A stretch of DNA of 64,000 bases from Cellulomonas wangleii (GTDB lineage Bacteria > Actinomycetota > Actinomycetes > Actinomycetales > Cellulomonadaceae): assembly GCF_018388445.1 (NCBI RefSeq), contig NZ_CP074405.1, positions 1,984,001-2,048,000 of the forward strand, in the 5' to 3' direction. Both the position numbers and the translations under genes were made by a program. The notes below the pieces were generated by a model. The model did no database searches. It worked only from the letters and a program-made list of their open reading frames with translations, and was not told the DNA's origin. Shown in pieces: positions 1-9,402 of the stretch (within the stretch, counting starts at the first letter, position 1; each line of letters opens with the position of its first letter).

Positions 1-1693
1 CGGCACCCGCTGGAGCGACGCGTCCCTGACGCCGAACCTCGCGCTCGACCTCGAGGGCGGGACGCAGATCATTCTCGAGCCCGTGCCCGAGGCCAAGGGC
101 GACGTCACCTCCGAGACGATCAACCAGGCGATCGCGGTCATCCGCCAGCGCGTCGACGCCTCCGGCGTCGCCGAGGCGGAGATCACCAGCCAGGGTGGCG
201 ACAAGATCGTCGTCGCGCTGCCGGGCCGTCCCGACAAGGAGACCCTCGACCTGGTCCGCACCTCGGCGCAGATGGAGTTCCGTCCGGTCCTCGTCATGGG
301 GGCCCCTGCGGCGACGCCGCAGGACCCCGCGGCGTCCCCGGCGGCCGACCAGCCGACCAAGGAGTCCCCGGACGGGCCGAGCGACATCGCGTACTACGTG
401 ACGCCCGAGGTGCAGCAGGAGTTCGACGCCCTCGACTGCACGCTGCCCGAGAACCGGGCCGGTGGCGCCCCCGGCGACCCCGACACCGCGTTCGTCGCGT
501 GCGACCAGGAGGGCCTGGCCAAGTACATCCTCGGCCCGGTCGAGATCCCCGGTGCGGACATCAAGAGCGCGACGTCCGGCATGGGGACGACCTCCACGGG
601 TGCCTCCACGGGCCAGTGGGTCGTCAACCTGGAGTTCACCGGCGCCGGCACCCCGAAGTTCACCGAGGTCACGACGCGCCTGGCGAGCCAGACCCCGCCG
701 CTCAACCAGTTCGCGGTGGTGCTCGACGCGCTGGTGATCTCCGCCCCGTCGGTCAACGAGGTCATCCCCAACGGCCAGGCGCAGATCTCCGGGTCGTTCG
801 ACCGCGAGTCCGCGGCGACGCTGGCGAACCAGCTGAACTTCGGTTCGCTGCCCATCAGCTTCACGGTCCAGAGCGAGCAGCAGATCTCCGCGACGCTCGG
901 CTCCGAGCAGCTCCAGAAGGGCCTTCTCGCGGGTGTCTTCGGGCTGCTGCTGGTCGTCGTGTACTCCCTCTTCCAGTACCGCGCGCTGGGCCTGGTGACG
1001 GTCGCCTCGCTGCTCGTGGCGGCACTCGTGACCTACGGGGTCATCACGCTGCTGTCCTGGCTGCAGGGCTACCGCCTCTCGCTGCCCGGTGTCGCCGGCC
1101 TCATCGTGGCGATCGGCATCACGGCCGACTCGTTCATCGTGTACTTCGAGCGCATCCGGGACGAGCTGCGGGACGGCCGGGCCCTGGGTGCCGCGATCGA
1201 GAAGGGCTGGGAGCGGGCGCGTCGCACGATCCTGGCGTCCGACGCGGTGAACTTCACCGCCGCGATCGTGCTGTACCTGCTCGCGGTCGGCGGCGTGCGG
1301 GGCTTCGCGTTCACCCTCGGCCTGACGACGGTGGTCGACCTGCTCGTCGTGTTCCTGTTCACGCACCCGCTGATGGTCCTGCTGGGCCGTACCCGGTTCT
1401 TCTCCGAGGGGCACCCCGCCTCCGGGCTCGACCCGCGCCGCCTCGGCGTCGACGTGCTGCGGTACGGCGGCCGCGGCCGCGTGGTCACGCCGGGCCAGCG
1501 CACGGCGGGTGCACCGGCCCCCGAGTCCGCACGCGAGCCGGTCTCCGTCGGCAGCGGTGGCGGCCTGACCATTGCCGAGCGCCGCGCCGCGGCCCGTGCC
1601 GCGCAGTCGGCTGCGGCACCACCGCCGGACGCACCGCCCGCGTCCGGGACCGACGAGCCCGCCGCCGAGCGCGCCGAGGGGAGCGACCGCTGA
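1..1693 (+). CDS. secD: Protein translocase subunit SecD (5' truncated by window edge)
   Basis: SecD works with SecF in the plasma membrane to help the Sec channel release and pull preproteins across using the proton gradient. The reading frame is open from base 2, so the true start and first membrane segment lie outside the window. The visible part is 563 residues. It opens with the family motif DLEGGTQIIL, followed by the extracellular P1 region with a Pro/Ala-rich insert (near base 300-380), and then the C-terminal membrane block that contains GLIVAIGITADSFIVYFERI. The last 90 or so residues are a cytoplasmic Ala/Pro/Arg-rich tail. The stop overlaps the start of secF (TGATG), so the two are translationally coupled. 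Family assignment is secure. Confidence 0.96.
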   Translation, partial: GTRWSDASLTPNLALDLEGGTQIILEPVPEAKGDVTSETINQAIAVIRQRVDASGVAEAEITSQGGDKIVVALPGRPDKETLDLVRTSAQMEFRPVLVMGAPAATPQDPAASPAADQPTKESPDGPSDIAYYVTPEVQQEFDALDCTLPENRAGGAPGDPDTAFVACDQEGLAKYILGPVEIPGADIKSATSGMGTTSTGASTGQWVVNLEFTGAGTPKFTEVTTRLASQTPPLNQFAVVLDALVISAPSVNEVIPNGQAQISGSFDRESAATLANQLNFGSLPISFTVQSEQQISATLGSEQLQKGLLAGVFGLLLVVVYSLFQYRALGLVTVASLLVAALVTYGVITLLSWLQGYRLSLPGVAGLIVAIGITADSFIVYFERIRDELRDGRALGAAIEKGWERARRTILASDAVNFTAAIVLYLLAVGGVRGFAFTLGLTTVVDLLVVFLFTHPLMVLLGRTRFFSEGHPASGLDPRRLGVDVLRYGGRGRVVTPGQRTAGAPAPESAREPVSVGSGGGLTIAERRAAARAAQSAAAPPPDAPPASGTDEPAAERAEGSDR

Positions 1694-2781
1694 TGGCCAC
1701 GGGATTCGCCCAGTGGGGCAACGACCTCTACACGGGCCGCCGCTCGTACGACATCGTCGGCAAGCGGCGCAGGTGGTACGCCATCTCGCTCGTGCTCGTC
1801 CTCATCTCCGCGGTGCTGCTCGTCAAGCCGGGCCTCAACCCCGGCATCGAGTTCCGCGGCGGCTCGGAGTTCATGGTCTCGGGTGTGCCCACCGACGACC
1901 AGCAGCTCGCGGTCGACACGGTGCAGGCCGTCTCGCCCGAGGAGGCCCCGCGCGTCACGACGGTCGGCGGCAGCTCGCTGCGCATCCAGACGGCCGAGCT
2001 CACCAACGAGCAGGTCGAGGAGGTCAAGAACGGTCTCGCCGAGGCCTTCGACGTCGGCCAGGACCAGATCACCAGCGCCTACATCGGCCCCTCGTGGGGG
2101 CAGGACGTCTCGCAGAAGGCCGTGACCGGTCTGCTCGTCTTCCTGCTGTTCGTGTCGCTGGTCATGACGGTGTACTTCCGCAACTGGCGGATGGCGGCGG
2201 CGGCGATCATCGCCCTGTTCCACGACCTCATCATCACCGTCGGGATCTACGCGGCCATCGGCTGGGAGGTCACCCCGGCCACCGTCATCGGGTTCCTCAC
2301 GATCCTCGGGTACTCGATCTACGACACGGTCGTCGTGTTCGACAAGGTCCGGGAGAACACCGCGGACACGCTGGAGCAGACGCGCTTCACGTACGCCGAG
2401 CGGGCCAACCTGGCCGTCAACCAGACCCTCGTCCGGTCGATCAACACCTCGGTCGTCGCGCTCCTGCCGGTCGCGTCGATCCTCGTGATCGGTGCGTTCG
2501 TCCTGGGGGCCGGGACACTGCGGGACATCGCCCTGGCGCTGTTCGTCGGCATGTTCGTCGGGACGTTCTCGTCGATCTTCATCGCCACGCCGCTCGAGGT
2601 CACGCTGCGGGAGCGCGAGCCGCGGATCCGTGAGCACACCGCCAAGGTCCTGGCGGCGCGCGCGGGTAGCGACGGCGCGCAGGGCGAGGGCCTCACCGCC
2701 GGTGCGGTGCACGCGGCCGCGGCCCTGCGGCCGGGCGGCCACCTGGGCCAGGGCGCGCAGCCCCGGCGCAAGGGCCGATGA
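1693..2781 (+). CDS. secF: Protein translocase subunit SecF
   Basis: SecF is the membrane partner of SecD in Sec-dependent export. The 362-residue product has one N-terminal membrane helix (about residues 26-45), the signature GIEFRGGSEF directly after it, an extracellular domain, and a C-terminal bundle of five helices. The last part includes the conserved stretch GYSIYDTVVVFDKVREN. A basic tail of about 60 residues ends in PRRKGR. The ATG start overlaps the secD stop by one base, and the stop overlaps the apt start (ATGA), so secD, secF and apt form one operon. Length and motifs are normal for actinobacteria. Confidence 0.96.
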   Translation: MATGFAQWGNDLYTGRRSYDIVGKRRRWYAISLVLVLISAVLLVKPGLNPGIEFRGGSEFMVSGVPTDDQQLAVDTVQAVSPEEAPRVTTVGGSSLRIQTAELTNEQVEEVKNGLAEAFDVGQDQITSAYIGPSWGQDVSQKAVTGLLVFLLFVSLVMTVYFRNWRMAAAAIIALFHDLIITVGIYAAIGWEVTPATVIGFLTILGYSIYDTVVVFDKVRENTADTLEQTRFTYAERANLAVNQTLVRSINTSVVALLPVASILVIGAFVLGAGTLRDIALALFVGMFVGTFSSIFIATPLEVTLREREPRIREHTAKVLAARAGSDGAQGEGLTAGAVHAAAALRPGGHLGQGAQPRRKGR

Positions 2782-3356
2782 GCCCGCAGCCCGACGGGCC
2801 GGTCACGGTGCCCGGCCCGTCGGACCAGCGGGCCGCGCTGGCCGGTCGGATCGACGCGCTGATGCGCACCGTGCCGGACTACCCGGAGCCCGGGGTCCTG
2901 TTCCGCGACATCATGCCGCTGCTGGCGGACGCCGGCGCCTTCGCCGAGGTGGTCGGGGCGCTGGCCGCCGACGCGCCGGGGCCGATCGACCTCGTGGCGG
3001 GCATGGAGGCGCGCGGGTTCCTGCTGGCCGCGCCGGTGGCGACCGCCCTGGGTGCCGGTGTCGTCCCCGTCCGCAAGGCCGGCAAGCTGCCCGGACCCGT
3101 CGCGTCGCAGACGTACGCGCTCGAGTACGGGACCGCCGCGGTCGAGGTGCAGCCGTTCACCATTCCCGACGGTGCGCGCGTGCTCGTCGTCGACGACGTC
3201 CTGGCGACCGGCGGCACGGCGGCAGCCACCGTCGAGCTGCTGGAGTCCTGCGGTGCCACCGTCGTGGGGCTGAGCTTCCTCGTGGAGCTCGAGGCGCTGG
3301 GCGGGCGTGCGCAGCTGCCGGGACGCTTCGTCGACGCGCTGCTGACCATCGCCTGA
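2778..3356 (+). CDS. apt: Adenine phosphoribosyltransferase
   Basis: Makes AMP from adenine and PRPP (purine salvage, cytosol). The 192-residue protein has the Apt N-terminal signature DYPEPGVLFRDI (residues 34-45) and the PRPP-binding loop VLVVDDVLATGG (residues 135-146) with the two adjacent aspartates. The first 20 residues are a Pro/Gly-rich extension not needed for the fold. The start overlaps the secF stop by 4 bases. The order secD-secF-apt-rel is classical in actinobacteria. A strong GC hairpin follows directly after the stop and probably ends this operon. Confidence 0.95.
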   Translation: MSPQPDGPVTVPGPSDQRAALAGRIDALMRTVPDYPEPGVLFRDIMPLLADAGAFAEVVGALAADAPGPIDLVAGMEARGFLLAAPVATALGAGVVPVRKAGKLPGPVASQTYALEYGTAAVEVQPFTIPDGARVLVVDDVLATGGTAAATVELLESCGATVVGLSFLVELEALGGRAQLPGRFVDALLTIA

Positions 3357-3360
3357 CCGT

Positions 3361-3380
3361 GCGCCCCGCCGGCGGGGCGC
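3361..3380 (+). terminator. Hairpin after apt
   Basis: GCGCCCCGCC followed immediately by GGCGGGGCGC is a perfect 10-bp inverted repeat with no spacer, starting 4 bases after the apt stop. There is no T tract, as is usual for GC-rich actinobacterial terminators. Confidence 0.6.
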
Positions 3381-3432
3381 ACGCACCGGTGCGGGGCGTG
3401 TGCGCCGGGCGGGGCCGCACGCGTCGCGGCCG

Positions 3433-3438
3433 TAGAAT
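3433..3438 (+). promoter_or_regulatory. -10 element of rel promoter
   Basis: TAGAAT fits the actinobacterial SigA -10 consensus TANNNT and lies 30 bases upstream of the rel ATG. The intervening sequence holds a strong ribosome binding site (GAAAGGGGG, 3451-3459). No recognisable -35 hexamer is present. It separates rel from the secD-secF-apt operon. Confidence 0.55.
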
Positions 3439-3468
3439 CGAGCGATCACGGAAAGGGGGTGCGGGCGG

Positions 3469-5865
3469 ATGTCGGAGAAGGTCGGAGCAGGGGCCGAGCC
3501 GGTGAGCGCGCCCGTCCCCGCTGCGCCCGGACCGGCCGTGCCCTCCGGGCCCGCGGTCACGACGCCGGGCGCCGGAACGCCCGAGGTGGACGCCGTGCCG
3601 GGGTCGACCGGTCGGGTCCGTGCCCGTCTCGCCCGGCTGTCGGGGCGGTCGGCCTCCGCGCACCCCGCGCTCGAGCCGGTGCTGCAGGCCTTGCGCACCA
3701 ACCACCCCAAGGCCGACCTGTCGGTGATCGAGCAGGCCTACGTGGTGGCGGAGCACGCCCACCGCGGCCAGCTGCGCAAGAGCGGTGACCCGTACATCAC
3801 GCACCCCGTCGCCGTCGCGACGATCCTCGCCGACCTCGGCATGACCCCGTCGACGATCGTGGCGGCGCTGCTGCACGACACCGTCGAGGACACCGACTAC
3901 TCCCTGGACCAGCTGCGGCACGACTTCGGTCCCGAGGTCGCGATGCTGGTCGACGGCGTGACCAAGCTCGACAAGGTCGCGTACGGCGACGCCGCCCAGG
4001 CGGAGACGGTCCGCAAGATGGTCGTCGCGATGTCGCGCGACATCCGGGTGCTCGTCATCAAGCTGGCGGACCGGCTGCACAACGCCCGCACCTGGAAGTT
4101 CGTGTCCGCGGCGTCGGCCGAGAAGAAGGCGCGCGAGACCCTCGAGATCTACGCGCCGCTCGCGCACCGGCTCGGCATGAACACCATCAAGTGGGAGCTC
4201 GAGGACCTGTCGTTCGCGACGCTCTACCCCAAGGTGTACGACGAGATCGTGCACCTGGTCGCGGAGCGCGCCCCCGCCCGCGAGGAGTACCTGGCCACGG
4301 TCCGCGACCAGGTCGGCGCCGACCTGCGGACCGCACGGATCAAGGCGACGGTGACGGGCCGGCCGAAGCACTACTACTCGATCTACCAGAAGATGATCGT
4401 GCGCGGCCGCGAGTTCGCGGACATCTACGACCTGGTGGGCGTGCGCGTCCTCGTCGACACGGTCCGCGACTGCTACGCGGCGCTCGGTGCGCTGCACGCG
4501 CGGTGGAACCCGGTGCCCGGCCGGTTCAAGGACTACATCGCGATGCCCAAGTTCAACCTGTACCAGTCGCTGCACACCACGGTGATCGGTCCCGGGGGCA
4601 AGCCGGTCGAGATCCAGATCCGCACGCACGACATGCACCGGCGCGCGGAGTACGGCGTCGCGGCCCACTGGAAGTACAAGGAGACCGCCAAGAGCGGCGG
4701 GCCGCAGGACGCCGCCGGCAACGACATGACGTGGCTGCGTCAGCTGGTCGACTGGCAGCGGGAGACGGCCGACCCCACGGAGTTCCTCGACCTGCTGCGC
4801 GACGAGATCGCCGGCGCCGAGGTGTACGTGTTCACCCCCAAGGGCGACGTCCAGGCGCTGCCCGCGGGCTCCACGCCCGTCGACTTCGCCTACGCGGTGC
4901 ACACCGAGGTCGGTCACCGGACGATGGGCGCGCGGGTCAACGGTCGTCTCGTCCCGCTCGACTCCACGCTGGAGAACGGTGACGTCGTCGAGGTCTTCAC
5001 GTCGAAGTCCGAGACGGCGGGGCCCAGCCGCGACTGGCTCGCGTTCGTCAAGAGCCCCCGCGCGCGCAACAAGATCCGCCAGTGGTTCACCAAGGAGCGC
5101 CGCGAGGAGGCGATCGAGCAGGGCAAGGACGCCATCGCCAAGGCGATGCGCAAGCAGAACCTGCCGATCCAGCGGCTCATGTCGCACGAGGCCCTCGTCG
5201 CGCTGGCGCACGAGATGCGCTTCGCGGACGTCTCGGCGCTGTACGCGGCGGTCGGCGAGGGGCAGGCCTCGGCCACGTCCGTGGTGCAGCGGCTCGTGCA
5301 CTCGCTGGGGGGCGAGCCGGCCCAGGAGGAGGACCTCGCCGAGGCGGCGCGGCCCGGGTCGACCGCGCGGCGCGTGCGCACGGGCGACCCCGGTGTGGTC
5401 GTCAAGGGCGTCGAGGACGTGTGGGTCAAGCTCGCCAAGTGCTGCACGCCCGTGCCGGGTGACGAGATCATCGGGTTCGTCACGCGGGGCGCGGGCGTCT
5501 CGGTGCACCGCACGGACTGCCTCAACGTCGAGGGCCTGCGGCGCCAGCCGGAGCGCATCGTCGAGGTGGAGTGGACGCACACCAGCTCGCAGCTGTTCCT
5601 CGTGCAGATCCAGGTCGAGGCGCTCGACCGCAGCCGGCTGCTGTCGGACGTCACGCGCGTGCTGTCCGACCACCACGTGAACATCCTGTCGGCGTCGGTG
5701 TCGACGTCCCGCGACCGGGTCGCGCTGTCGCGCTTCGTGTTCGAGATGGCCGAGCCGTCGCACCTCGCGTCGGTGCTGGCCGCGGTGCGCAAGGTCGAGG
5801 GCGTCTTCGACGTGTACCGGGTGACCGGGTCGCGTGGCGCCGAGGAGCCGGCCATCCGCGCCTGA
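3469..5865 (+). CDS. rel: Bifunctional (p)ppGpp synthetase/hydrolase (RelA/SpoT homologue)
   Basis: Makes and degrades the stringent-response alarmone (p)ppGpp. The 798-residue protein begins with about 60 Pro/Ala-rich residues. Next comes the HD hydrolase domain (LLHDTVEDT at about 134-142), the synthetase domain ([12 protein letters not shown] near 300 and VEIQIRT about 80 residues later), the TGS domain ([18 protein letters not shown]) and a C-terminal ACT domain. Both catalytic centres look intact, as in the single Rel enzyme of most actinobacteria. The ATG at 3469 is chosen because of the purine-rich ribosome binding site 9 bases upstream. It appears to be monocistronic between two terminator-like hairpins. 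Confidence 0.95.
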   Translation: MSEKVGAGAEPVSAPVPAAPGPAVPSGPAVTTPGAGTPEVDAVPGSTGRVRARLARLSGRSASAHPALEPVLQALRTNHPKADLSVIEQAYVVAEHAHRGQLRKSGDPYITHPVAVATILADLGMTPSTIVAALLHDTVEDTDYSLDQLRHDFGPEVAMLVDGVTKLDKVAYGDAAQAETVRKMVVAMSRDIRVLVIKLADRLHNARTWKFVSAASAEKKARETLEIYAPLAHRLGMNTIKWELEDLSFATLYPKVYDEIVHLVAERAPAREEYLATVRDQVGADLRTARIKATVTGRPKHYYSIYQKMIVRGREFADIYDLVGVRVLVDTVRDCYAALGALHARWNPVPGRFKDYIAMPKFNLYQSLHTTVIGPGGKPVEIQIRTHDMHRRAEYGVAAHWKYKETAKSGGPQDAAGNDMTWLRQLVDWQRETADPTEFLDLLRDEIAGAEVYVFTPKGDVQALPAGSTPVDFAYAVHTEVGHRTMGARVNGRLVPLDSTLENGDVVEVFTSKSETAGPSRDWLAFVKSPRARNKIRQWFTKERREEAIEQGKDAIAKAMRKQNLPIQRLMSHEALVALAHEMRFADVSALYAAVGEGQASATSVVQRLVHSLGGEPAQEEDLAEAARPGSTARRVRTGDPGVVVKGVEDVWVKLAKCCTPVPGDEIIGFVTRGAGVSVHRTDCLNVEGLRRQPERIVEVEWTHTSSQLFLVQIQVEALDRSRLLSDVTRVLSDHHVNILSASVSTSRDRVALSRFVFEMAEPSHLASVLAAVRKVEGVFDVYRVTGSRGAEEPAIRA

Positions 5866-5886
5866 CGCCCGGGTCGGTCCCGGGCG
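5866..5886. terminator. Shared terminator hairpin between convergent genes
   Basis: CGCCCGGG-TCGGT-CCCGGGCG is a perfect 8-bp stem with a 5-base loop, directly after the rel stop and just before the 3' end of the minus-strand gene that follows. It can serve both directions. Confidence 0.6.
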
Positions 5887-5901
5887 CCGCGGCGCCGCGT
5901 G

Positions 5902-6639
5902 TCAGACCAGCCGCAGGGTGCGCCGTGCGCGCCGGACCCCGCGCCCTCCGGCGTGCTGCTCGAGCCGGCGCAGCGCGTCGGCCGGGTCCAGGCCCACCGG
6001 CGGCAGCCGGCGCAGCACGCGCAGCGCGTCCTCGGTCGGCAGCCACCGCGCGACGTCCACCGCGGTCCGCAGCACGGTGGTGACGCGCACCCCGCCGAGG
6101 TCCACGACGTCGGCTTCCGTGAGGTCGGCCTCGGCCGTCGTGCGGCTCGGATGGGGGTCCGGGCGCCGCGCCCCGGACCGCACGAGCACCGTGACGCGGT
6201 CGGGCGGGCTGCCTCCCGCGTGCACCCACGCGGCCGCCTCACGGCCGACCGTGCCGCGCTGCGGCACGAGCGCGGCGAACGCCGCCGCGCGCACGGCGGG
6301 GTCCACCGCGTGGTCGACCACTGTGCCGTCGAACGCTGTGCCGTCGAACGCTGTGCCGTCGACCACTGTGCCGTCGAACGCTGTGCCGGCCACCGCTGTG
6401 CCGCCGACCGCTGCGTCGTCGGACGCGCTGCTGTCGGACGCGCTGCCGTCGGACGCGTTGCGGTCGACGACGCGTGCGGTGTCCCGCCACAGCGGCGCGA
6501 GCACGCCGTCGAGGTGCAGCCCCGTCCACGCGGAGGCCGGTACGTCGGCGCGGCGCACGACGAGCGGGACCGACGGGGGAGCGCCAGGCCGCAGCCGGCG
6601 CAGGGCCGCGGGGCCCGGGATGTCGAGCGGGGAGGTCAC
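5902..6639 (-). CDS. AbiEi-antitoxin-like hypothetical protein with internal 5-residue repeats
   Basis: A 245-residue protein of a type common in actinobacteria and often named type IV antitoxin AbiEi-like or simply hypothetical. Visible conserved parts are FAALVPQRGTVGREAAAWVH, an RRPDPHPSR segment, and VDLGGVRVTTVLRTAVDVAR in the C-terminal half. In the middle (about residues 57-106) lies a low-complexity stretch built from 5-residue units such as GTAFD and GTVVD, encoded by 15-bp DNA repeats. No partner nucleotidyltransferase toxin is nearby, so a toxin-antitoxin role is not supported. The GTG at 6639 is chosen because the family-like N-terminus starts there; the ribosome binding site is weak. 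Function unknown. Confidence 0.6.
   Translation of the reverse strand: MTSPLDIPGPAALRRLRPGAPPSVPLVVRRADVPASAWTGLHLDGVLAPLWRDTARVVDRNASDGSASDSSASDDAAVGGTAVAGTAFDGTVVDGTAFDGTAFDGTVVDHAVDPAVRAAAFAALVPQRGTVGREAAAWVHAGGSPPDRVTVLVRSGARRPDPHPSRTTAEADLTEADVVDLGGVRVTTVLRTAVDVARWLPTEDALRVLRRLPPVGLDPADALRRLEQHAGGRGVRRARRTLRLV
6321..6470. repeat. In-frame 15-bp tandem repeat, about 10 units
   Basis: The 15-bp unit CTGTGCCGTCGAACG recurs with exact period from 6321 to 6470. Units near 6321-6380 are almost identical, while those from 6381 onward have diverged. It lies inside the AbiEi-like gene, and because 15 is a multiple of three, copy-number change would lengthen or shorten the protein without shifting the frame. 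Confidence 0.9.
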
Positions 6640-6646
6640 GGACGCC

Positions 6647-6692
6647 AGGATGCCCGCCCCCGCCCCCTGCCGGGGGCGCGGACGGGCATCCT
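6647..6692 (-). terminator. Nested hairpin ending the DUF349 operon
   Basis: Outer arms AGGATGCCCG (6647-6656) and CGGGCATCCT (6683-6692) enclose an inner perfect stem CGCCCCC-TGCC-GGGGGCG (661-678 of the 6000s). It lies between the minus-strand DUF349 gene and the next minus-strand gene and probably stops transcription between them. Confidence 0.65.
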
Positions 6693-6712
6693 GTGGACGG
6701 ACGGGTGGTGCG

Positions 6713-8635
6713 TCAGCCGCGAGCGTCCTGCGCCGCGCGCTGGACCTGCTCCAGCCACGCGCGTCGGGCGTCGAGCGCCGCCTGAGCCTCGCGCACGCGG
6801 CGCTCGTCGCCCGCGGCGCGCGCGGCGTCGAGGTCCGCCTCGAGCCCGGCGATCGCCTGCTCCAGCTGTGCCGCAGCGCCCTCGGCCCGCGCGCGGGTCT
6901 CGGGGTTGCCGCGACGCCACTGCGCGGAGTCCGCGTCGCGGATCGCGCTCTCGACGGCGCGCAGCCGGCCCTCGACACGCTGCAGGTCGGCGCGCGGCAC
7001 CTTGCCGGCGGCGTCCCAGCGGTCCTGGATGGAGCGCAGGGCCGCCTTGGTGGCGCCGAGGTCACGGATGGGCAGGAGGGCCTCCGCCTCGACGAGCAGC
7101 GCCTCCTTCACCTCCAGGTTCGCCCGGAACTCGGCGTCGACGGCCTCGTTCGCAGCGTCCCGCGCGGCGAAGAACGCGTCCTGGGCGGTCCGGAACCGGG
7201 CCCACAGTGCGTCGTCGACCTGGCGGTTGGCGCGGCCCGCGGCCTTCCAGCGCGTCATGAGGTCGCGGAACGCGGCGGACGTGCCGCCCCAGTCGGTGCT
7301 CGACGCGAGGCGCTCGGCCTCGGCGACCAGCTGCTCCTTGACGCCCTTCGCCTCGGCGTTGCGCGCCTCGAGCTCGGCGAAGAAGTGCCGTCGCTCGCGG
7401 TCGAACGTGGTCCGTGCGTGGCTGAACCGCTTCCAGAGCGACTCCTCCGTAGGGCGGTCGATGCGCGGCCCGGAGCGCTGGGCGTCCTTCCACTGGTCCA
7501 GCAGGGAGCGCAGCTGCTCACCGGCGGGACGCCACTGGATGCGTGCGGGGTCGGTCGCGGCGATCTTCTCGGCCTGCTCGACGATCTGCGTGCGGGCCGC
7601 GACCGCGGCCTCGCGTGCAGCGGCGCGCTCGGCGTCGGCCTGGGCGCGGCGCTCGGCGGCGCGTGCGCGCAGCCCTTCCAGACGTGCCCGCAGGCCGTCG
7701 AGGTCGCCGACGGCGGCGGGCTCGACGAGCTCCTCGGTGAGGCGCGCGAGCGTCTGGTCGATCTCCTTGACGGACAGGTCCGTCGCGGACAGCCGGGCGT
7801 CGAACAGCGCGACCTTGGCCTGCAGGTCCAGGAACCGGCGGACGTACAGCGCGAGGGCCTCCGGCGCGCTCGCGCCGGGGAACTGCCCGACGACGCGCTC
7901 GCCCGCGGCCTCGACCACGTGCACCGTGCCGTCCTCGTCCACCCGGCCGAAGGTCGCGGCCCGCGCGGCCTCGGCCTCCTCGTCCGGCGTGGGGACCGGG
8001 ACGGCCGGTGTGGCAGGTGCGGCGGGACCGCCGGGGCGCGGCGGCCGCGGGCCGGGACGCATCGCCGCGGGCGTCGGCCGCGGACGCTGACCCGGCCGGG
8101 CGCCGGGGGCGGGGACCCCACCCGGCGCAGGCGTGGCGGACTGGTCGGACGCGGGCTGCTCGGACGCGACGTCCCTCACCTCGGCCGCGGTCTCGGCGGG
8201 TGCGGTCTCGTCGGCGGGTGCGGTCTCCTCGGCCGGCGCGGTCTCGTCGGCCGGTGCGGTCTCCTCGGCCGGCGCGGTCTCGTCGACCGGTGCGGTCTCC
8301 TCGGCCGGCGCGGTCTCGTCGACCGGTGCGTCCTCGGCGGGTGCGGCCTCCTCGGCCGGAGCCGGTGGCGCCTCGTCCGCGGCGGTGCCGGGCTCGGTGT
8401 CCGTCACGACGCCCTCGGTGCCGTCGGTCGCCGGGGCGCCGGCCTCGGCCTGCGGCTCAGGAGTGACGTCCTGCACGGCGTCGTCCGTCGGCTCGTCCGG
8501 CGTCGCGGTGCTGTCCTCGGTCGCCGGCTCGTCCACCGGTGCCTCGGGCGTGGCCTCGACGGCCGTCGGGTCGCCCGCGAGGGGGGGAGCCTGCTCGGCG
8601 TCGTCCGCGGACGGCGTCGTCGGGTGCTCGGTCAC
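6713..8635 (-). CDS. DUF349 domain protein
   Basis: A 640-residue protein. About the first 190 residues are disordered, with Glu/Ala/Thr/Pro repeats (PAEETAP, PADETAP) and then a Pro/Arg/Gly segment. The remainder is predicted coiled helix carrying several DUF349 units, each marked by a Trp-containing motif such as WKAAGR, WDAAGKVPR and WKDAQRSG. DUF349 proteins are widespread in actinobacteria next to rel and the cyclophilin gene, but no biochemical function is established. The GTG start (8635) overlaps the stop of the upstream cyclophilin gene, so both are in one operon. The acidic repeat region is the only unusual part. Confidence 0.85.
   Translation of the reverse strand: MTEHPTTPSADDAEQAPPLAGDPTAVEATPEAPVDEPATEDSTATPDEPTDDAVQDVTPEPQAEAGAPATDGTEGVVTDTEPGTAADEAPPAPAEEAAPAEDAPVDETAPAEETAPVDETAPAEETAPADETAPAEETAPADETAPAETAAEVRDVASEQPASDQSATPAPGGVPAPGARPGQRPRPTPAAMRPGPRPPRPGGPAAPATPAVPVPTPDEEAEAARAATFGRVDEDGTVHVVEAAGERVVGQFPGASAPEALALYVRRFLDLQAKVALFDARLSATDLSVKEIDQTLARLTEELVEPAAVGDLDGLRARLEGLRARAAERRAQADAERAAAREAAVAARTQIVEQAEKIAATDPARIQWRPAGEQLRSLLDQWKDAQRSGPRIDRPTEESLWKRFSHARTTFDRERRHFFAELEARNAEAKGVKEQLVAEAERLASSTDWGGTSAAFRDLMTRWKAAGRANRQVDDALWARFRTAQDAFFAARDAANEAVDAEFRANLEVKEALLVEAEALLPIRDLGATKAALRSIQDRWDAAGKVPRADLQRVEGRLRAVESAIRDADSAQWRRGNPETRARAEGAAAQLEQAIAGLEADLDAARAAGDERRVREAQAALDARRAWLEQVQRAAQDARG
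8200..8325. repeat. 18-bp tandem repeat, 7 units, coding for an acidic tail
   Basis: Seven consecutive 18-bp units of the type GTGCGGTCTCSTCGGCSG run from 8200 to 8325, with neighbouring copies alternating at the same few positions, so the underlying duplication step may have been 36 bp. On the minus strand they encode alternating PAEETA and PADETA in the N-terminal region of the DUF349 protein. Confidence 0.9.
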
Positions 8636-9402
8636 TGGATCTCCACTCCCTCGATGGTGACGTCGGAGACCGGACGTTCGGAGCCGTCCTGGGTCCCCGC
8701 GTCAGCGATGGCCTGCACCACGTCCAGACCGGACGTGATGTGGCCGAACACGGTGTAGCCACCCGCCGCGTCGGACGGGATCTGCGAGTCCTCGTAGACG
8801 AGGAAGAACTGGGAGCCCATCGACTCGGCGTCGCCGCCGACGCGGGCCATCGCGATGGTGCCGGCGGGGTACACGTCGTCGGCGGGGGCGTTCTCCACCG
8901 GGCCCCACGAGTACCCGGGGTCGCCCATGCCGGTGGCTGTCGGGTCGCCGCACTGCAGCACGTGGATGCCCTGCGTCACGAGCCGGTGGCACAGCGTGCC
9001 GTCGAAGTACCCCTCGTCGGCGAGGGTCACGAAGTTCGCGACGGCCTGCGGCGCCGCCGCGCCGTCGAGCTCGACGCCGATCTCACCGGCGGACGTGCTC
9101 AGCGTGCCGGTCCAGGTGCGCGCCTCGGCCAGCGCCGGGTCGGGCGCGACGCCGCCGTTGCCCGTCCGTGCGGGGAAGGTCGCGGCGGCGGACGGCGCGT
9201 CCTGCGGTCCGGCCGACGGCGGAGCGTCGTCGCGCGTCAGGCCGACGATCGCCACAGCCCCCAGGCCGAGCGCGAGGGCGCCGACCACGCCGCCGGCCAC
9301 CACGCGGGCGCGCTTCTGGCGCGCACGCTGCGCCTCGAGCATGCGCGCGTGCCTCTTCTCCTGCCGACGGCGCTCCTGCTCGCGCTCGCGCTTCGAAGAC
9401 AC
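8632..9402 (-). CDS. Membrane-anchored cyclophilin-type peptidyl-prolyl isomerase
   Basis: Probably speeds up proline isomerisation in exported proteins. The 256-residue product has a strongly basic N-terminus (residues 1-33), one membrane helix (about 34-55), and then a cyclophilin domain facing outside. Recognisable cyclophilin segments are FDGTLCHRLV, CGDPTATG, GTIAMAR, and GSQFFLVYED. GTG at 9402 is chosen over longer in-frame versions because a GAGGAG ribosome binding site sits 5-7 bases upstream and the protein then starts with the usual MSSKREREQERR. Its gene precedes and overlaps the DUF349 gene. Known actinobacterial relatives (ppiB) occupy the same place next to rel and hisS. Confidence 0.88.
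   Translation of the reverse strand: MSSKREREQERRRQEKRHARMLEAQRARQKRARVVAGGVVGALALGLGAVAIVGLTRDDAPPSAGPQDAPSAAATFPARTGNGGVAPDPALAEARTWTGTLSTSAGEIGVELDGAAAPQAVANFVTLADEGYFDGTLCHRLVTQGIHVLQCGDPTATGMGDPGYSWGPVENAPADDVYPAGTIAMARVGGDAESMGSQFFLVYEDSQIPSDAAGGYTVFGHITSGLDVVQAIADAGTQDGSERPVSDVTIEGVEIQ

Noticed and set aside
3157..5763. 868-codon minus-strand frame over rel
   Set aside because: The sequence is Arg/His/Asp-rich with no domain, and is fully covered by the rel gene on the plus strand.
5902..6639. Complete type IV toxin-antitoxin system
   Set aside because: Only an AbiEi-like protein is found; the neighbours are rel and a DUF349 gene, and no nucleotidyltransferase toxin is adjacent.
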